Source of the DNA: Thermomicrobiales bacterium
Lineage (GTDB): Bacteria > Chloroflexota > Chloroflexia > Thermomicrobiales > UBA6265
Length of the DNA: 64,000 nt
Direction of reading: 5' to 3'
Assembly: GCA_023957115.1 (NCBI GenBank)
Contig: JAMLHN010000002.1
Coordinates: forward strand, 62,001-126,000
Of the stretch, positions 8,810 to 17,171 are shown in pieces. Each line of letters opens with the position of its first letter. Within the stretch, counting starts at the first letter, position 1. A program made the position numbers and the translations under genes. The notes beneath the pieces were generated by a model that searched no databases, was not told the origin of the DNA, and worked only from the letters and a program-made list of their open reading frames with translations.

Positions 8810-9877
8810 ATGACGAAAAGACCGCCGGCGCAGGACGAGCTGGACTATGTGCAATCGCATCGATCGGGTCATCTGGCGACCGTGACGTCAGGCGGACAAC
8901 CGTTGGTCGTGCCCTGCTGCTTTGCCATCGCTGAACGCGATGGGCGACCGACCGTCGTTTCGGTGCTGGACACCAAACCGAAATCGGTTGACGTAAAGCA
9001 GCTGGCGCGGGTCCGCAATATCGAGGCGAATCCGTGCGTCTGCCTGACGGTCGACGATTATTCTGAGTCTTGGGATCGGCTCCGATTCGTGCAGCTTCGC
9101 GGTTCGGCGACTGTACTCGAAGCCGGTTCGACGGCAACTGTCTACGCCATCGAGCGATTGCGAGAGAAGTACGCACAGTATCGGGATATGCCTTTGGAGC
9201 ATGCTCCCGTCATCGAGATCGGTGAGCTCTCGGCGTTTTCGTGGAGTGCTGCTGGGACGTTCGATGGACGCGCGGACGATCTCGATTCGGTCATCCGCGG
9301 ACGGCGTTCAGTACGGGCGTTTCTGTCCGACCCGGTACCGGGCGACGTCATTCGCCGCTCGATCGAAGCGGCCGGATGGGCGCCGTCTCCGCATGGGCGG
9401 CAGCCGTGGCGATTTGCGGTCGTCGAGGACGCCGATCGCCGGCGTGGGCTTGCCGATGCGATGGCCTCGACCTGGGACGAGCAGCTTCGGATGGACGGTC
9501 AGGAGGAGAAGATCATCCGGATTCGGCTGGAGAAGAGCAGACAGCGGCTGATCGAGGCGCCGGTTCTGGTGGTCCCATGTCTCTATCTGGCCGATCTCGA
9601 TGTCTATCCCGATCCTGACCGGCAAGAAGCCGAGCGGATCATGGCGATACAAAGCATCGGATCGGCCATCCAGAACTTCCTGCTGACGATCTACGCGTCA
9701 GGATTCGATGCGGGGTGGATGTGCGCGCCCTTGTTCTGCCCGGAGATCGTAGCGGGATACCTGGGACTCGCAGAGGGCTTGATTCCCCATGCGCTGTTGC
9801 CCGTTGGGCGCGTCGCAAAGGATCCGGTGCGCCGTCCTCGCTTGCCGGTCGACGATCTGATCGTGCAATGGCAATAG
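8810..9877 (+). CDS. PPOX-domain / FbiB-C-like nitroreductase fusion flavoenzyme
   Basis: A 355-residue two-domain protein. Residues 1-140 form a pyridoxamine-oxidase-like split barrel (HLATVTSGGQPLVVPCCFA, then FVQLRGSATVLE) of the Rv0121-type probable F420-dependent group. Residues about 152-350 form a nitroreductase domain (IRGRRSVRAFLSDPV, SIEAAGWAPSPHGRQPWRFA, YPDPDRQEAERIMAIQSIGSA, PVGRVAKDPVRRP) resembling the C-terminal domain of F420 biosynthesis protein FbiB, which reduces dehydro-F420 using FMN. ATG 8810 has only a weak ribosome site. It follows the riboswitch-controlled transporter after a 185-bp gap with a repeat, so co-transcription is possible but unproven. An FMN- or F420-dependent oxidoreductase is the safe call. 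Confidence 0.85.
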   Translation: MTKRPPAQDELDYVQSHRSGHLATVTSGGQPLVVPCCFAIAERDGRPTVVSVLDTKPKSVDVKQLARVRNIEANPCVCLTVDDYSESWDRLRFVQLRGSATVLEAGSTATVYAIERLREKYAQYRDMPLEHAPVIEIGELSAFSWSAAGTFDGRADDLDSVIRGRRSVRAFLSDPVPGDVIRRSIEAAGWAPSPHGRQPWRFAVVEDADRRRGLADAMASTWDEQLRMDGQEEKIIRIRLEKSRQRLIEAPVLVVPCLYLADLDVYPDPDRQEAERIMAIQSIGSAIQNFLLTIYASGFDAGWMCAPLFCPEIVAGYLGLAEGLIPHALLPVGRVAKDPVRRPRLPVDDLIVQWQ

Positions 9878-9899
9878 AATCCGGCGAACTGGGAGACCG

Positions 9900-10367
9900 T
9901 TACCCACTCGGCTGAGATTCGACCAGTCGGGCGAGCTTGGCGATCGACTGCTGCGTACCGAGATCGTTGTCATCCGCCGAGACGCCTGCCGGCAGATTCT
10001 CGAAGGTGATCGTTATCCGGGATTCGACCCCGATTGCCTCGATCTCGACGGTCATGGTCATGTCGCCGGCCAAGTCTGGATCCGCAGAATCGAACTGGAT
10101 GACCTCAACGATCTTCCGCGGTGGAACGAGCTCGATGAACCGAGCCGTATACCGATCCTCGTTGTTCCCAGTTTTGCCCGGCGTGGTCGGGTCGTCATAG
10201 AAGAGCGACATCTCGTATCCGCCCCCGGGTCGCGGATCGAACCAATGCACCTGTGCGGTCATATGGTCGGGCGCTTGCCATTGGACCAGCAGGTCTGGGT
10301 CGACGAACGCTCGATAGACGGTGTCGGGACGTGCCGCGATGGTGCGTGTGGTGCTCGAGGTATGCAA
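9900..10367 (-). CDS. SRPBCC/AHSA1-like protein
   Basis: A 155-residue START-like (SRPBCC) protein. It begins TRTIAARPDTVYRAFVDPDL, followed by WFDPRPGGGYEM and FIELVPPRKIVEVIQF, and ends with the long C-terminal helix found in AHSA1-type proteins. Such proteins bind hydrophobic ligands; no specific role can be given. It starts 12 bp downstream of the vanS stop on the same strand, so it may be co-transcribed with vanRS, but nothing else links it to glycopeptide resistance. Confidence 0.85.
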   Translation of the reverse strand: MHTSSTTRTIAARPDTVYRAFVDPDLLVQWQAPDHMTAQVHWFDPRPGGGYEMSLFYDDPTTPGKTGNNEDRYTARFIELVPPRKIVEVIQFDSADPDLAGDMTMTVEIEAIGVESRITITFENLPAGVSADDNDLGTQQSIAKLARLVESQPSG

Positions 10368-10379
10368 GGTGCCTCTCAG

Positions 10380-11633
10380 TCAGCGATGCTCGACTCTGGG
10401 AGCGAGTATCGAGGGTGTCGGGGGCCGCACATGCGCCGGTCGATTTGGAGCATGACCCTCTCGCAATCGGGGCCGACCCGGCTCGGTGCGTGCCGCGATT
10501 CCCCTGGGCGCCCATTTGCGGGATTCGGCTGCTATCGGGAATTGCACCGTGACGTGGAGACCGCCCGCGGTTCGCGGGGTGAGTGTGAGCGTGCCATCGT
10601 GTGCCTGGGCGATGCTCTTGACGATCGCCAGTCCGAGGCCAACCCCCGCCTGGTCACTGCGTATGCGCTCGGTGCCGCGCCGAAATGGCTCGGTAATCGT
10701 CGAGACCGATTGGGGAGTGAGCGGCTCACCGGTGTTTTCGACGACAAGCATGACCGCCTCCGAGTGAGCGGTCGTGCTGAGCTGCACGGTGCCGTGTTCG
10801 GGGAGATTGTGAACGATGGCGTTGTGCAGGAGATTTGTGACCATCTGCAGCAGGAGCGCGTGTGAGCCGACCGTGGGCGCGATGTCGCCGGAAATCTCGA
10901 TGGCGACACCGTGCTTCTCCGCGAGTGGGAGAAGGGTCTCGGTCGCTTCTTCCGCGATGAGGGACAAATCGACGTGTTCCCGGGTGAACGATCGCTGGTC
11001 GGCACGGCTGAGCAGGAGCAGGGCTTCGGTGAGCTCGATTGCGCGGGCATTGACCGCGTGGAAACGTTCGACGAGCTCGCCGGTATCCTGGTTCGGATCG
11101 TGGCGGGCGACATCCAGCATCGTCTGGGTGATTGCCAGCGGCGTCCGGAGCTCGTGCGAGGCGTTGGCCGCAAACCTCCGCTGTTCGGCGACATGCGCTT
11201 CGAGCCGTGCAAGCATGGCGTCGAAGCTGTCGGCGAGCTCGCGGAACTCGTCCTGGCGGCCTGGTAATCGGATCCGATGGGTGAGCGAACCAGTTGTCGC
11301 CAAGCGTGTGGCGCCGGTGATGCGCGTCAGCGGGGCGAGCATTCGTCCGGCGAGCAGCCATCCGCCCAGAAGACCGAATACCAGTAGGAATGCCAGCACG
11401 ATGGCGGCAGCCGGAGCGAACTCCCGGAGGAAGAAGGCGTTGTTCCCGGGCACCACGCTGCCAATCGCGCTGATTACTCCATCGGGCACGTATCGCAGCA
11501 GGATCTCAGTGGATGCTCGACGTTGGCCGGCGGTCCACGCCGCGGCGAGCATCAAGGCGCCGGTGAGCATGAGAAAACCGGCATAGCTCAGCGTGAGTTT
11601 GAGGCGGACGCTCAACCCGGGAGCTCTATTCAC
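10380..11633 (-). CDS. vanS: VanS-like sensor histidine kinase
   Basis: A 417-residue membrane sensor. GTG at 11633 is chosen because it follows GAGGGAG and overlaps the vanR stop by 8 bp (GTGAATAG). There are two TM segments (about residues 13-32 and 70-92), a HAMP region, the HisKA motif FAANASHELRTPLA with phospho-acceptor His, and an HATPase domain with NLLHNAIVHN, GVGLGLAIVKSI and a terminal GGLHVTVQFP. About 45 Arg/Pro-rich residues extend beyond the usual end. It would sense glycopeptide or cell-wall damage and phosphorylate VanR. The VanS label rests on gene context; the sensor domain alone is not diagnostic. Confidence 0.85.
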   Translation of the reverse strand: MNRAPGLSVRLKLTLSYAGFLMLTGALMLAAAWTAGQRRASTEILLRYVPDGVISAIGSVVPGNNAFFLREFAPAAAIVLAFLLVFGLLGGWLLAGRMLAPLTRITGATRLATTGSLTHRIRLPGRQDEFRELADSFDAMLARLEAHVAEQRRFAANASHELRTPLAITQTMLDVARHDPNQDTGELVERFHAVNARAIELTEALLLLSRADQRSFTREHVDLSLIAEEATETLLPLAEKHGVAIEISGDIAPTVGSHALLLQMVTNLLHNAIVHNLPEHGTVQLSTTAHSEAVMLVVENTGEPLTPQSVSTITEPFRRGTERIRSDQAGVGLGLAIVKSIAQAHDGTLTLTPRTAGGLHVTVQFPIAAESRKWAPRGIAARTEPGRPRLREGHAPNRPAHVRPPTPSILAPRVEHR

Positions 11634-12321
11634 GGTTATCTCCCTCACGCTCGGAACTCGGTTGCGTGTCGATGCGGTACCCCACCCCGGGTACCGTGGC
11701 AATCAGCCAGGGCTCTCCGAGTCGCTTGCGCAGGGCCGAGACCGTGATGCGCACGGCGTTGGTGAACGGGTCCGCATTCTCATCCCATGCCCGTTCCAGG
11801 AGCTCTTCGGCGCTGATGACCCCGCCCTCCGCGGCGACGAGAACCTCGAGCACGGCGAACTGTTTCCTGGTCAGCGCCACATAGCGGCCGTCTCGGTAGA
11901 CCTCGCGTCGGAACGGATCCAGCCGCAGGCCGGCGACCTCGCGCACGGGTGGTCTGCTGTGGGCGCGCCGGCGGTCGAGTGCCCTGAGGCGGAGTACGAG
12001 CTCGCGCAGATCGAACGGTTTGGTGAGGTAGTCGTCGGCCCCCAGCTCGAACCCGGAGGCCTTGTCGTCGAGGCGGTCGGCAGCGGTAAGCATCAGAATC
12101 GGCATACCGCTGCCGGATACGACGATGCGTTTTGCGATCTCGTCACCGGACGGGCCGGGAATGTCGCGGTCGAGGACCGCGATGTCATAGGCGTTGATGC
12201 TGAGGAGCTCCAGCGCGGTGTCTCCGTCACCGGCGATGTCCGCCGCAATCGCTTCCAGACGCAGCCCATCGCGAATGGCCTCCGCCAGATAGGGTTCATC
12301 CTCGACAACCAACACACGCAT
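11626..12321 (-). CDS. vanR: VanR-like OmpR-family response regulator
   Basis: A 231-residue regulator. The receiver domain begins MRVLVVEDEPYLAEAI, the phospho-acceptor aspartate is in DIAVLDRDIPGPSGDEI (same spacing as VanR), and KPF marks the conserved lysine. A C-terminal OmpR-type winged helix follows (LTRKQFAVLEVLVAA, then FTNAVRITVSALRKRLGEP and VPGVGYRID). ATG at 12321 is 24 bp from a direct-repeat box that also faces vanA, suggesting both divergent activation and autoregulation. It is translationally coupled to vanS. Confidence 0.9.
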   Translation of the reverse strand: MRVLVVEDEPYLAEAIRDGLRLEAIAADIAGDGDTALELLSINAYDIAVLDRDIPGPSGDEIAKRIVVSGSGMPILMLTAADRLDDKASGFELGADDYLTKPFDLRELVLRLRALDRRRAHSRPPVREVAGLRLDPFRREVYRDGRYVALTRKQFAVLEVLVAAEGGVISAEELLERAWDENADPFTNAVRITVSALRKRLGEPWLIATVPGVGYRIDTQPSSEREGDNRE

Positions 12322-12344
12322 GTTCTCAATTCTACGAGCCGGCG

Positions 12345-12402
12345 CATATCGCTGACGTATCGAAAACCGCATACACACCGGCAACACCACGCTGTACAGG
12401 CT
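12345..12402 (+). promoter_or_regulatory. VanR-box promoter of vanA-vanX
   Basis: Direct repeats CATATCG (12345-12351) and CGTATCG (12356-12362) are 11 bp apart, followed by AAAACCGCATAC, GGCAACAC at offset 35 and a CAGGCT -10-like hexamer at offset 52. The same pieces at the same offsets precede vanH and vanY. One-turn direct repeats are typical of OmpR/PhoB-family regulators, so VanR is the likely binder. Confidence 0.78.
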
Positions 12403-12447
12403 GGAGACATGACTCATCGCGACCCAGTTCGAAAGGGGAAATGCAGC

Positions 12448-13488
12448 ATGGCTCGGTTGAGGATCGGAATTCTCTTTGGTGGTTGTTCCGAAGAACATCA
12501 AATCTCTGTCAAATCCGCGCAAGAGATTGCGAAGAACCTGGATACCGAAAAGTATGAGCCGGTCTATATCGGAATTACAAAGGCGGGAGCCTGGATGCTT
12601 TGCGACGCTCCCAAGGCAAACTGGGAACATGGTCACTGCCGTCCGGTTGTGCTGTCACCGGACAGGACCCTCCACGGATTGCTCGTTCTGGAGCGGGGAC
12701 AATACAAAGTAATCCGCCTAGACGTGGTGTTTCCTGTCCTGCACGGGAGACTTGGTGAAGACGGGGCCATCCAGGGGCTGTTGGAACTTTCCAGTATCCC
12801 CTACGTCGGCTGCGACGTCCCAAGCTCCGCGCTGTGCATGGACAAGTCCCTCACGTACCTCGTCGCCCAAAGCGTGGGAATTGCCACGCCGCGTTTCTGG
12901 ATCGTTGCGGCAAACGGACACCTCGATCCCGATCAGCTGACGTACCCTCTCGTGGTGAAACCGGCCCGATCGGGCTCATCGTTCGGCGTCACCAAAGTCG
13001 AGCGTAAAGAAGCGTTGCGCGGTGCGGTGGCCGCCGCACGTCAGTACGACTCGAAGGTATTGGTCGAAGAGGTTGTTGTCGGCGAGGAAGTGGGCTGCGC
13101 GATATTGGGCAACGACCTGGACTTGATTGCCGGTGAAGTGGACCGGATCTCGGTCGCTCACGGCATTTTCAGAATCCATCAGGAGCGCGAGCCTGAACGT
13201 GGTTCCGAGAACTCAACAGTAACCGTTCCCGCGGACATTCCGGCAGCGTCGCGAACGCGCGTTCAGGAGATAGCAAAAACGCTCTATCGTGCCCTGGGAT
13301 GCCGCGGGCTGGCGCGGGTGGATCTCTTTCTGGCGGGAGATGGGGCAGTCGTCTTCAACGAAGTCAACACGTTGCCGGGCATGACCTCCTATAGCCGCTA
13401 TCCCAGAATGATGGCTGCCGCGGGGTTGCCGTTGACCGGTGTGATCGACCAGATTGTGTCGCTGGCAATGTCCGGAGAACGACGATGA
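12448..13488 (+). CDS. vanA: D-alanine--D-lactate ligase, VanA type
   Basis: A 346-residue ATP-grasp ligase that makes D-Ala-D-Lac, the altered peptidoglycan terminus that glycopeptides bind poorly. It matches VanA throughout: ILFGGCSEEH, YEPVYIGITKAGAW, VGCDVPSSALCMDKSLTY, KPARSGSSFGVTK, EVNTLPGMTSYSRYPRMM. The lactate-selecting histidine in GIFRIHQE falls at residue 244, the same number as His244 of VanA. ATG at 12448 is preceded by GAAAGGGGAA; an in-frame ATG at 12409 near the predicted transcript start could give a 13-residue extension. It overlaps vanX by 4 bp. Base composition looks less GC-rich than neighbours, which fits transfer. Confidence 0.97.
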   Translation: MARLRIGILFGGCSEEHQISVKSAQEIAKNLDTEKYEPVYIGITKAGAWMLCDAPKANWEHGHCRPVVLSPDRTLHGLLVLERGQYKVIRLDVVFPVLHGRLGEDGAIQGLLELSSIPYVGCDVPSSALCMDKSLTYLVAQSVGIATPRFWIVAANGHLDPDQLTYPLVVKPARSGSSFGVTKVERKEALRGAVAAARQYDSKVLVEEVVVGEEVGCAILGNDLDLIAGEVDRISVAHGIFRIHQEREPERGSENSTVTVPADIPAASRTRVQEIAKTLYRALGCRGLARVDLFLAGDGAVVFNEVNTLPGMTSYSRYPRMMAAAGLPLTGVIDQIVSLAMSGERR

Positions 13489-14093
13489 ATCACGATTTTG
13501 TCTTTGTCGATGAGCTCCTGCCCGGCATTCGCTGGGATGCCAAGTACGCCACCTGGGACAACTTCACCGGCAAACCGGTGGACGGATACGTGGCAAATCG
13601 CATTGTCGGTACGAGTGCTTTATGCGTGGCTTTGGAACGAGCGCGGAAAAAGGCCGAAGCGATTGGTTTTGGGTTGCTGCTCTGGGACGGGTATCGTCCG
13701 CAACGCGCCGTCGATTGTTTTCTGCGTTGGTCAAGACAGCCGGAGGATGGCCGGACGAAACGACGGCACTATCCGAATATCGACCGATCCGAGATGATCG
13801 CAACAGGATACGTGGCTGCCAGATCGAGTCATAGCCGAGGCGGTGCTGTCGACTTGACGCTTTATCACTTGTCCACCGGCGAGCTTGCTTCGATGGGCGG
13901 TGACTTCGATCTGATGGACCCGATCTCACATCATGAAGCACAAGGCATCACGTACATCGAAGCGAGCAACCGACACGACCTTCGCTCCGTCATGGAGGGC
14001 AGCGGGTTCAACGCATTCGATTGCGAGTGGTGGCATTACACCCTGAAACACGAACCGTATCCAGACACGTACTTTGATTTTCCGATCGCCTAG
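13485..14093 (+). CDS. vanX: D-Ala-D-Ala dipeptidase VanX
   Basis: A 202-residue zinc dipeptidase, the same length as VanX. It hydrolyses D-Ala-D-Ala so that D-Ala-D-Lac prevails in precursors. VanX signatures are present throughout: RWDAKYATWDNFTGKPVDGY, LLLWDGYRPQRAV, the zinc motif SSHSRGGAVDLT and the second zinc/catalytic segment CEWWHY, ending PYPDTYFDFPIA. The start overlaps the vanA stop (ATGA), so the two are translationally coupled, as expected for the core van operon. Confidence 0.97.
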   Translation: MNHDFVFVDELLPGIRWDAKYATWDNFTGKPVDGYVANRIVGTSALCVALERARKKAEAIGFGLLLWDGYRPQRAVDCFLRWSRQPEDGRTKRRHYPNIDRSEMIATGYVAARSSHSRGGAVDLTLYHLSTGELASMGGDFDLMDPISHHEAQGITYIEASNRHDLRSVMEGSGFNAFDCEWWHYTLKHEPYPDTYFDFPIA

Positions 14094-14324
14094 CCGAGAC
14101 GGCAAGAGCACGCCCAGGCGCGGAGGCATCTTCGGCATGACTGAGATCCGTCCGGAGTCGGCCGCATGCTGGTGAATGCTGCCGAACAGTGGGTGTTACG
14201 GCGGGATCTTCATACCGTCGTGGTTCGGTCGAATGTCGCGCGCTCCGAGTCCCACGTGCTCGCTGAGGGAATTGGGTACCAGCGGACGAAAACATCGCAT
14301 ATGTATTGTAAAGAGCTGTAGCGC
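14094..14324. other. vanX-murG intergenic region, no gene recognised
   Basis: About 230 bp without a credible gene. A GAAAAC/CGCATATG stretch near 14288-14304 vaguely recalls the VanR-box promoters, but the direct repeats and spacing are missing. The murG promoter is not identified. Confidence 0.5.
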
Positions 14325-15440
14325 GTGTCTGGCAAGGAGGCGCCACGTGTCGTTGTCGCCGGCGGTCATTCGGCTGGGCACATCGAGCCCGCGATGAACT
14401 TCGCCGATGCGCTTTGCCGGTTGGAGCCGGCGGCCGCGATCACCGCTCTCGGCACCGTTCGCGGCCTCGATACCACGCTCATCCCGGCTCGCGGGTACCC
14501 CCTGGAGCTCATCCCACCGGTGCCGCTGCCGCGCGAAATGAATCTGGCCCTGTTGCGGACCCCGGGCAGGTTGCGGAGTGCGGTTCGAGTGGCCGGCACT
14601 GTGCTCGATCGCGTGCGGGCCGAGATCCTGGTGGGTTTTGGTGGCTACGTGGCCATGCCGGCCTATCTTGCCGCCCGCAGACGAGGGCTGCCGATCGTCG
14701 TCCACGAGGCGAATGCCCGCCCCGGTGTGGCCAACCGGTTGGCGGCTCGAATGACGCCCCATGTGTTCACGGCCACCCCGACTGTTCGGCTGGCGCACCC
14801 CACCGCGATCGGGATCCCGCTCCGGCCGGCGATCGCTGGACTCGACCGGCCTGCATTGCGCGACGCGGCCCGGCGACGGTTTGGGTTGCGGCCAGACGGA
14901 CCAGTGCTTCTGGTCACTGGCGGTTCGCAGGGAGCTGGGACAATCAATGCCGCGGTGTGCGGCGCAGCATCTGCGTTGCGGGCGAACGGCGTTCAGGTAC
15001 TGCACATCACCGGGCCGGAGCACGCAGTCGAAACACCGGTCGGAGATCCCGGCGCCCCGCCCTATGTCGTCATTCCCTATGTCACCGAGATGCACGATGC
15101 CTACGCCGCGGCTGACGTTGCGATCTGCCGCGCGGGGGCGATGACCTGTGCTGAGCTGGCCACCGTCGGTTTGCCGGCCGCCTATGTCCCGCTGCCATTA
15201 CGCGGGGGTGAGCAGCGGCTGAACGCCGAGCCGATTGCCGCAGCCGGTGGGGGATTACTCGTCAACGATGCCGACCTCGACCCGAGCTGGATCGAGACCA
15301 CGCTGATCCCGCTGCTTGCTGATTCCGACCGGATCACGGCGATGTCGGCCCGCGCGTCAGTGAGCGGCACCCCCGACGCCGGTCTGGTCCTGGCCCGGCA
15401 TGTGCTTATGCTGGTCGCCGAACGACGGAGCACGGCCTGA
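14325..15440 (+). CDS. murG: MurG-type UDP-GlcNAc transferase in the van cluster
   Basis: A 371-residue GT28-type glycosyltransferase of the lipid II pathway: it would transfer GlcNAc from UDP-GlcNAc to the lipid I precursor at the inner face of the membrane. Family motifs are GGHSAGHIEPA (first glycine loop), EILVGFGGYVAMPAYLAA, PIVVHEANARPGVANR, LLVTGGSQGAGTINA, VIPYVTEMHDAYAAADVAICRAGAMT and PLPLRGGEQRLNAEPI. GTG start at 14325 with only a weak ribosome site. A MurG inside a van cluster is unusual; it may be a copy suited to D-Lac-ended lipid I, but it could be the sole cellular murG. No other murein gene cluster surrounds it. Confidence 0.92.
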   Translation: MSGKEAPRVVVAGGHSAGHIEPAMNFADALCRLEPAAAITALGTVRGLDTTLIPARGYPLELIPPVPLPREMNLALLRTPGRLRSAVRVAGTVLDRVRAEILVGFGGYVAMPAYLAARRRGLPIVVHEANARPGVANRLAARMTPHVFTATPTVRLAHPTAIGIPLRPAIAGLDRPALRDAARRRFGLRPDGPVLLVTGGSQGAGTINAAVCGAASALRANGVQVLHITGPEHAVETPVGDPGAPPYVVIPYVTEMHDAYAAADVAICRAGAMTCAELATVGLPAAYVPLPLRGGEQRLNAEPIAAAGGGLLVNDADLDPSWIETTLIPLLADSDRITAMSARASVSGTPDAGLVLARHVLMLVAERRSTA

Positions 15441-15609
15441 CCCGAATCAACCGTGGAGCGACGCCAACCACTTCCCGCCGGGAGAGCGGCGCCTCGCTCG
15501 GACAGCGGTGGCCGCTTTGGAAGCTCGATGGTCGACGTTCGTGCCTGCCGTAGGGAAGCATGGATGTGAAGGTCTGCAACTACGAGGGAGTCCAAGTTCG
15601 CAAACGGAT

Positions 15610-16992
15610 TTAGCGAATGAGCTCCGCCACAACAGCGCCCAGAGCCATACCGCGTGAGGCTTTGATGAGCAGTGTGTCGTTCGGGCCGAGCGTGGCACGC
15701 AACGTATCGATGGCTTCTTCCTTCGTGTCGAAGTGGCGTACGCGGCGAGCGCCCGTTTCGTGGGCTGCCGTGGCGATCTGCGCGCCACGTGGTCCAATCG
15801 TGTACAGCGTATCGACGATGCCGGCGGCATGCTCGCCGACGGAGCGATGTCCGCCCGTCTCTGCTGAGCCAAGATCCAGCATGTCGCCGAGTAGGGCATG
15901 ACGGCGACCCGGCATCTCCCGGAGGACGTCCAATGCCGCCATCATCGAGACCGGATTGGCATTGTAGGAGTCGTCCAGAATCGTGGCGCCGCAGGCAGCG
16001 ATCTTCGCTTGAAGCCGAGGAGTCACCTGAGCGCCGGTCAGCGCTGCGGCTGCCTGCTCGATGCCAGCGCCGTCCGCCACCGCGACGGCTATTGCGGCAA
16101 GTGCGTTTGGGACGAGGCGGGCGCCGGGCAGCGGGCTCCGTACTCGAAGATCGTGGCCGGTGAAACTCAGCGTGAACTCGACACCGGCCAGACCGTGGCT
16201 CTGGATCTCGGATGCGCGGAAATCCGCGCCTGCGTGGAGTCCGAAGGTCAGCACCCGCGCGTGCGTTGTCGCCGCCATGGCCGCGACAACGGGATCGTCC
16301 GCGCTGAGGATGGCGTAACCCTCGGCTGGAAGATCCTGCACGGCCTCCTGCTTTGCCGCTGCAATCGCCTCCATGCTGCCCAGGCGTGCGAGATGTGTCG
16401 GACCGACATTGAGCACGACGCCGATCCGGGGCTGGGCGATTTGGCAGAGGCGACGGATTTCGCCGAGCTCGAACATTCCCACCTCCACCACAAGTCGGTC
16501 ATAGGCCCGGTTGAGTTGGAACAGCGTCATGGCCAGCCCGATCTCGTCATTGAAGTTCATCGGACTCTTCAGCACCGTGTGGCCGCAGTTCTGCAATACG
16601 GCCGCCGTCAGCTCCTTCGTCGTCGTCTTGCCGACATTGCCGGCGATGGCGATGGTCCGCGCGTCGAAGCGCGATCGCCAGGCTCGGCCCAGCTCACCGA
16701 TGGCGTGCTTCGTATCGGTCACCAGGAAGGCCCAGACGTGGTCCGGTCGTGAGATTTCCTCATGCTGGAGCATGAGGCCCGTCACGCCGCGTGCCACGGC
16801 ATCGCCGATGAAATCGTGGCCGTCCCGCACCTCGGGTGCATACCCAATTGGCGTGGTGAGTGCGACGAAGAGATCACCCGGCTTCGCCACCCGCGAGTCG
16901 TTGGTCACGCCGGTGAACTCGGTGGCAGCGCCGGGACGCTCGCTCCTCAGACAGTCGCCCAGCGCATTGCGTATGTCGTCGATTGTGAACAC
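15610..16992 (-). CDS. murF: MurF-type UDP-MurNAc-tripeptide ligase in the van cluster
   Basis: A 460-residue Mur ligase that joins a D-Ala dipeptide or depsipeptide to UDP-MurNAc-tripeptide. The N-terminal domain starts FTIDDIRNALG; the ATP loop is AIAGNVGKTTTKELTAAVL; the middle has SPMNFNDEIGLAMTLFQL, EVGMFELGEIRRLC and NVGPTHLARLGSMEAIA; the C-terminal domain has DDSYNANPVSMMAAL and LLGDMLDLG, all as in MurF. GTG at 16992 is chosen from GGGGAGG just upstream and the normal family length. It diverges from vanH over a 179-bp gap. MurF copies are known in several van clusters, where they use D-Ala-D-Lac; that preference is inferred here. Confidence 0.92.
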   Translation of the reverse strand: MFTIDDIRNALGDCLRSERPGAATEFTGVTNDSRVAKPGDLFVALTTPIGYAPEVRDGHDFIGDAVARGVTGLMLQHEEISRPDHVWAFLVTDTKHAIGELGRAWRSRFDARTIAIAGNVGKTTTKELTAAVLQNCGHTVLKSPMNFNDEIGLAMTLFQLNRAYDRLVVEVGMFELGEIRRLCQIAQPRIGVVLNVGPTHLARLGSMEAIAAAKQEAVQDLPAEGYAILSADDPVVAAMAATTHARVLTFGLHAGADFRASEIQSHGLAGVEFTLSFTGHDLRVRSPLPGARLVPNALAAIAVAVADGAGIEQAAAALTGAQVTPRLQAKIAACGATILDDSYNANPVSMMAALDVLREMPGRRHALLGDMLDLGSAETGGHRSVGEHAAGIVDTLYTIGPRGAQIATAAHETGARRVRHFDTKEEAIDTLRATLGPNDTLLIKASRGMALGAVVAELIR

Positions 16993-17079
16993 GTCGTCCT
17001 CCCCAATGTTCGTTGCAAGCGCGCAGCCGGTTGGTTCGCAACGCCCGTCACGCCGGTCAGGCCAAGGTAGGAACCGGGA

Positions 17080-17137
17080 CGTATCGTCAGGGTATGGAAA
17101 ATCGCATACGTGCCGGTAACACGGCGTTGCCAAGACT
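17080..17137 (+). promoter_or_regulatory. VanR-box promoter of vanH
   Basis: Direct repeats CGTATCG (17080-17086) and GGTATGG (17091-17097) 11 bp apart, then AAAAT at offset 18, CATAC at offset 25, GGTAACAC at offset 35 and AAGACT at offset 52, the layout seen at vanA and vanY. It lies in the divergent murF/vanH gap and may also affect murF. Confidence 0.75.
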
Positions 17138-17171
17138 GGAAGGACGACCGAGTGTGAACCAGGAGGGCATC

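Noticed and set aside
10530-11361. Alternative frames inside vanS
   Set aside because: They lack ribosome sites and motifs; the vanS frame has all kinase boxes.
14271-14324. Possible fourth VanR box before murG
   Set aside because: It has GAAAAC and CGCATATG but no 11-bp direct repeat, and the other blocks are not at the fixed offsets.
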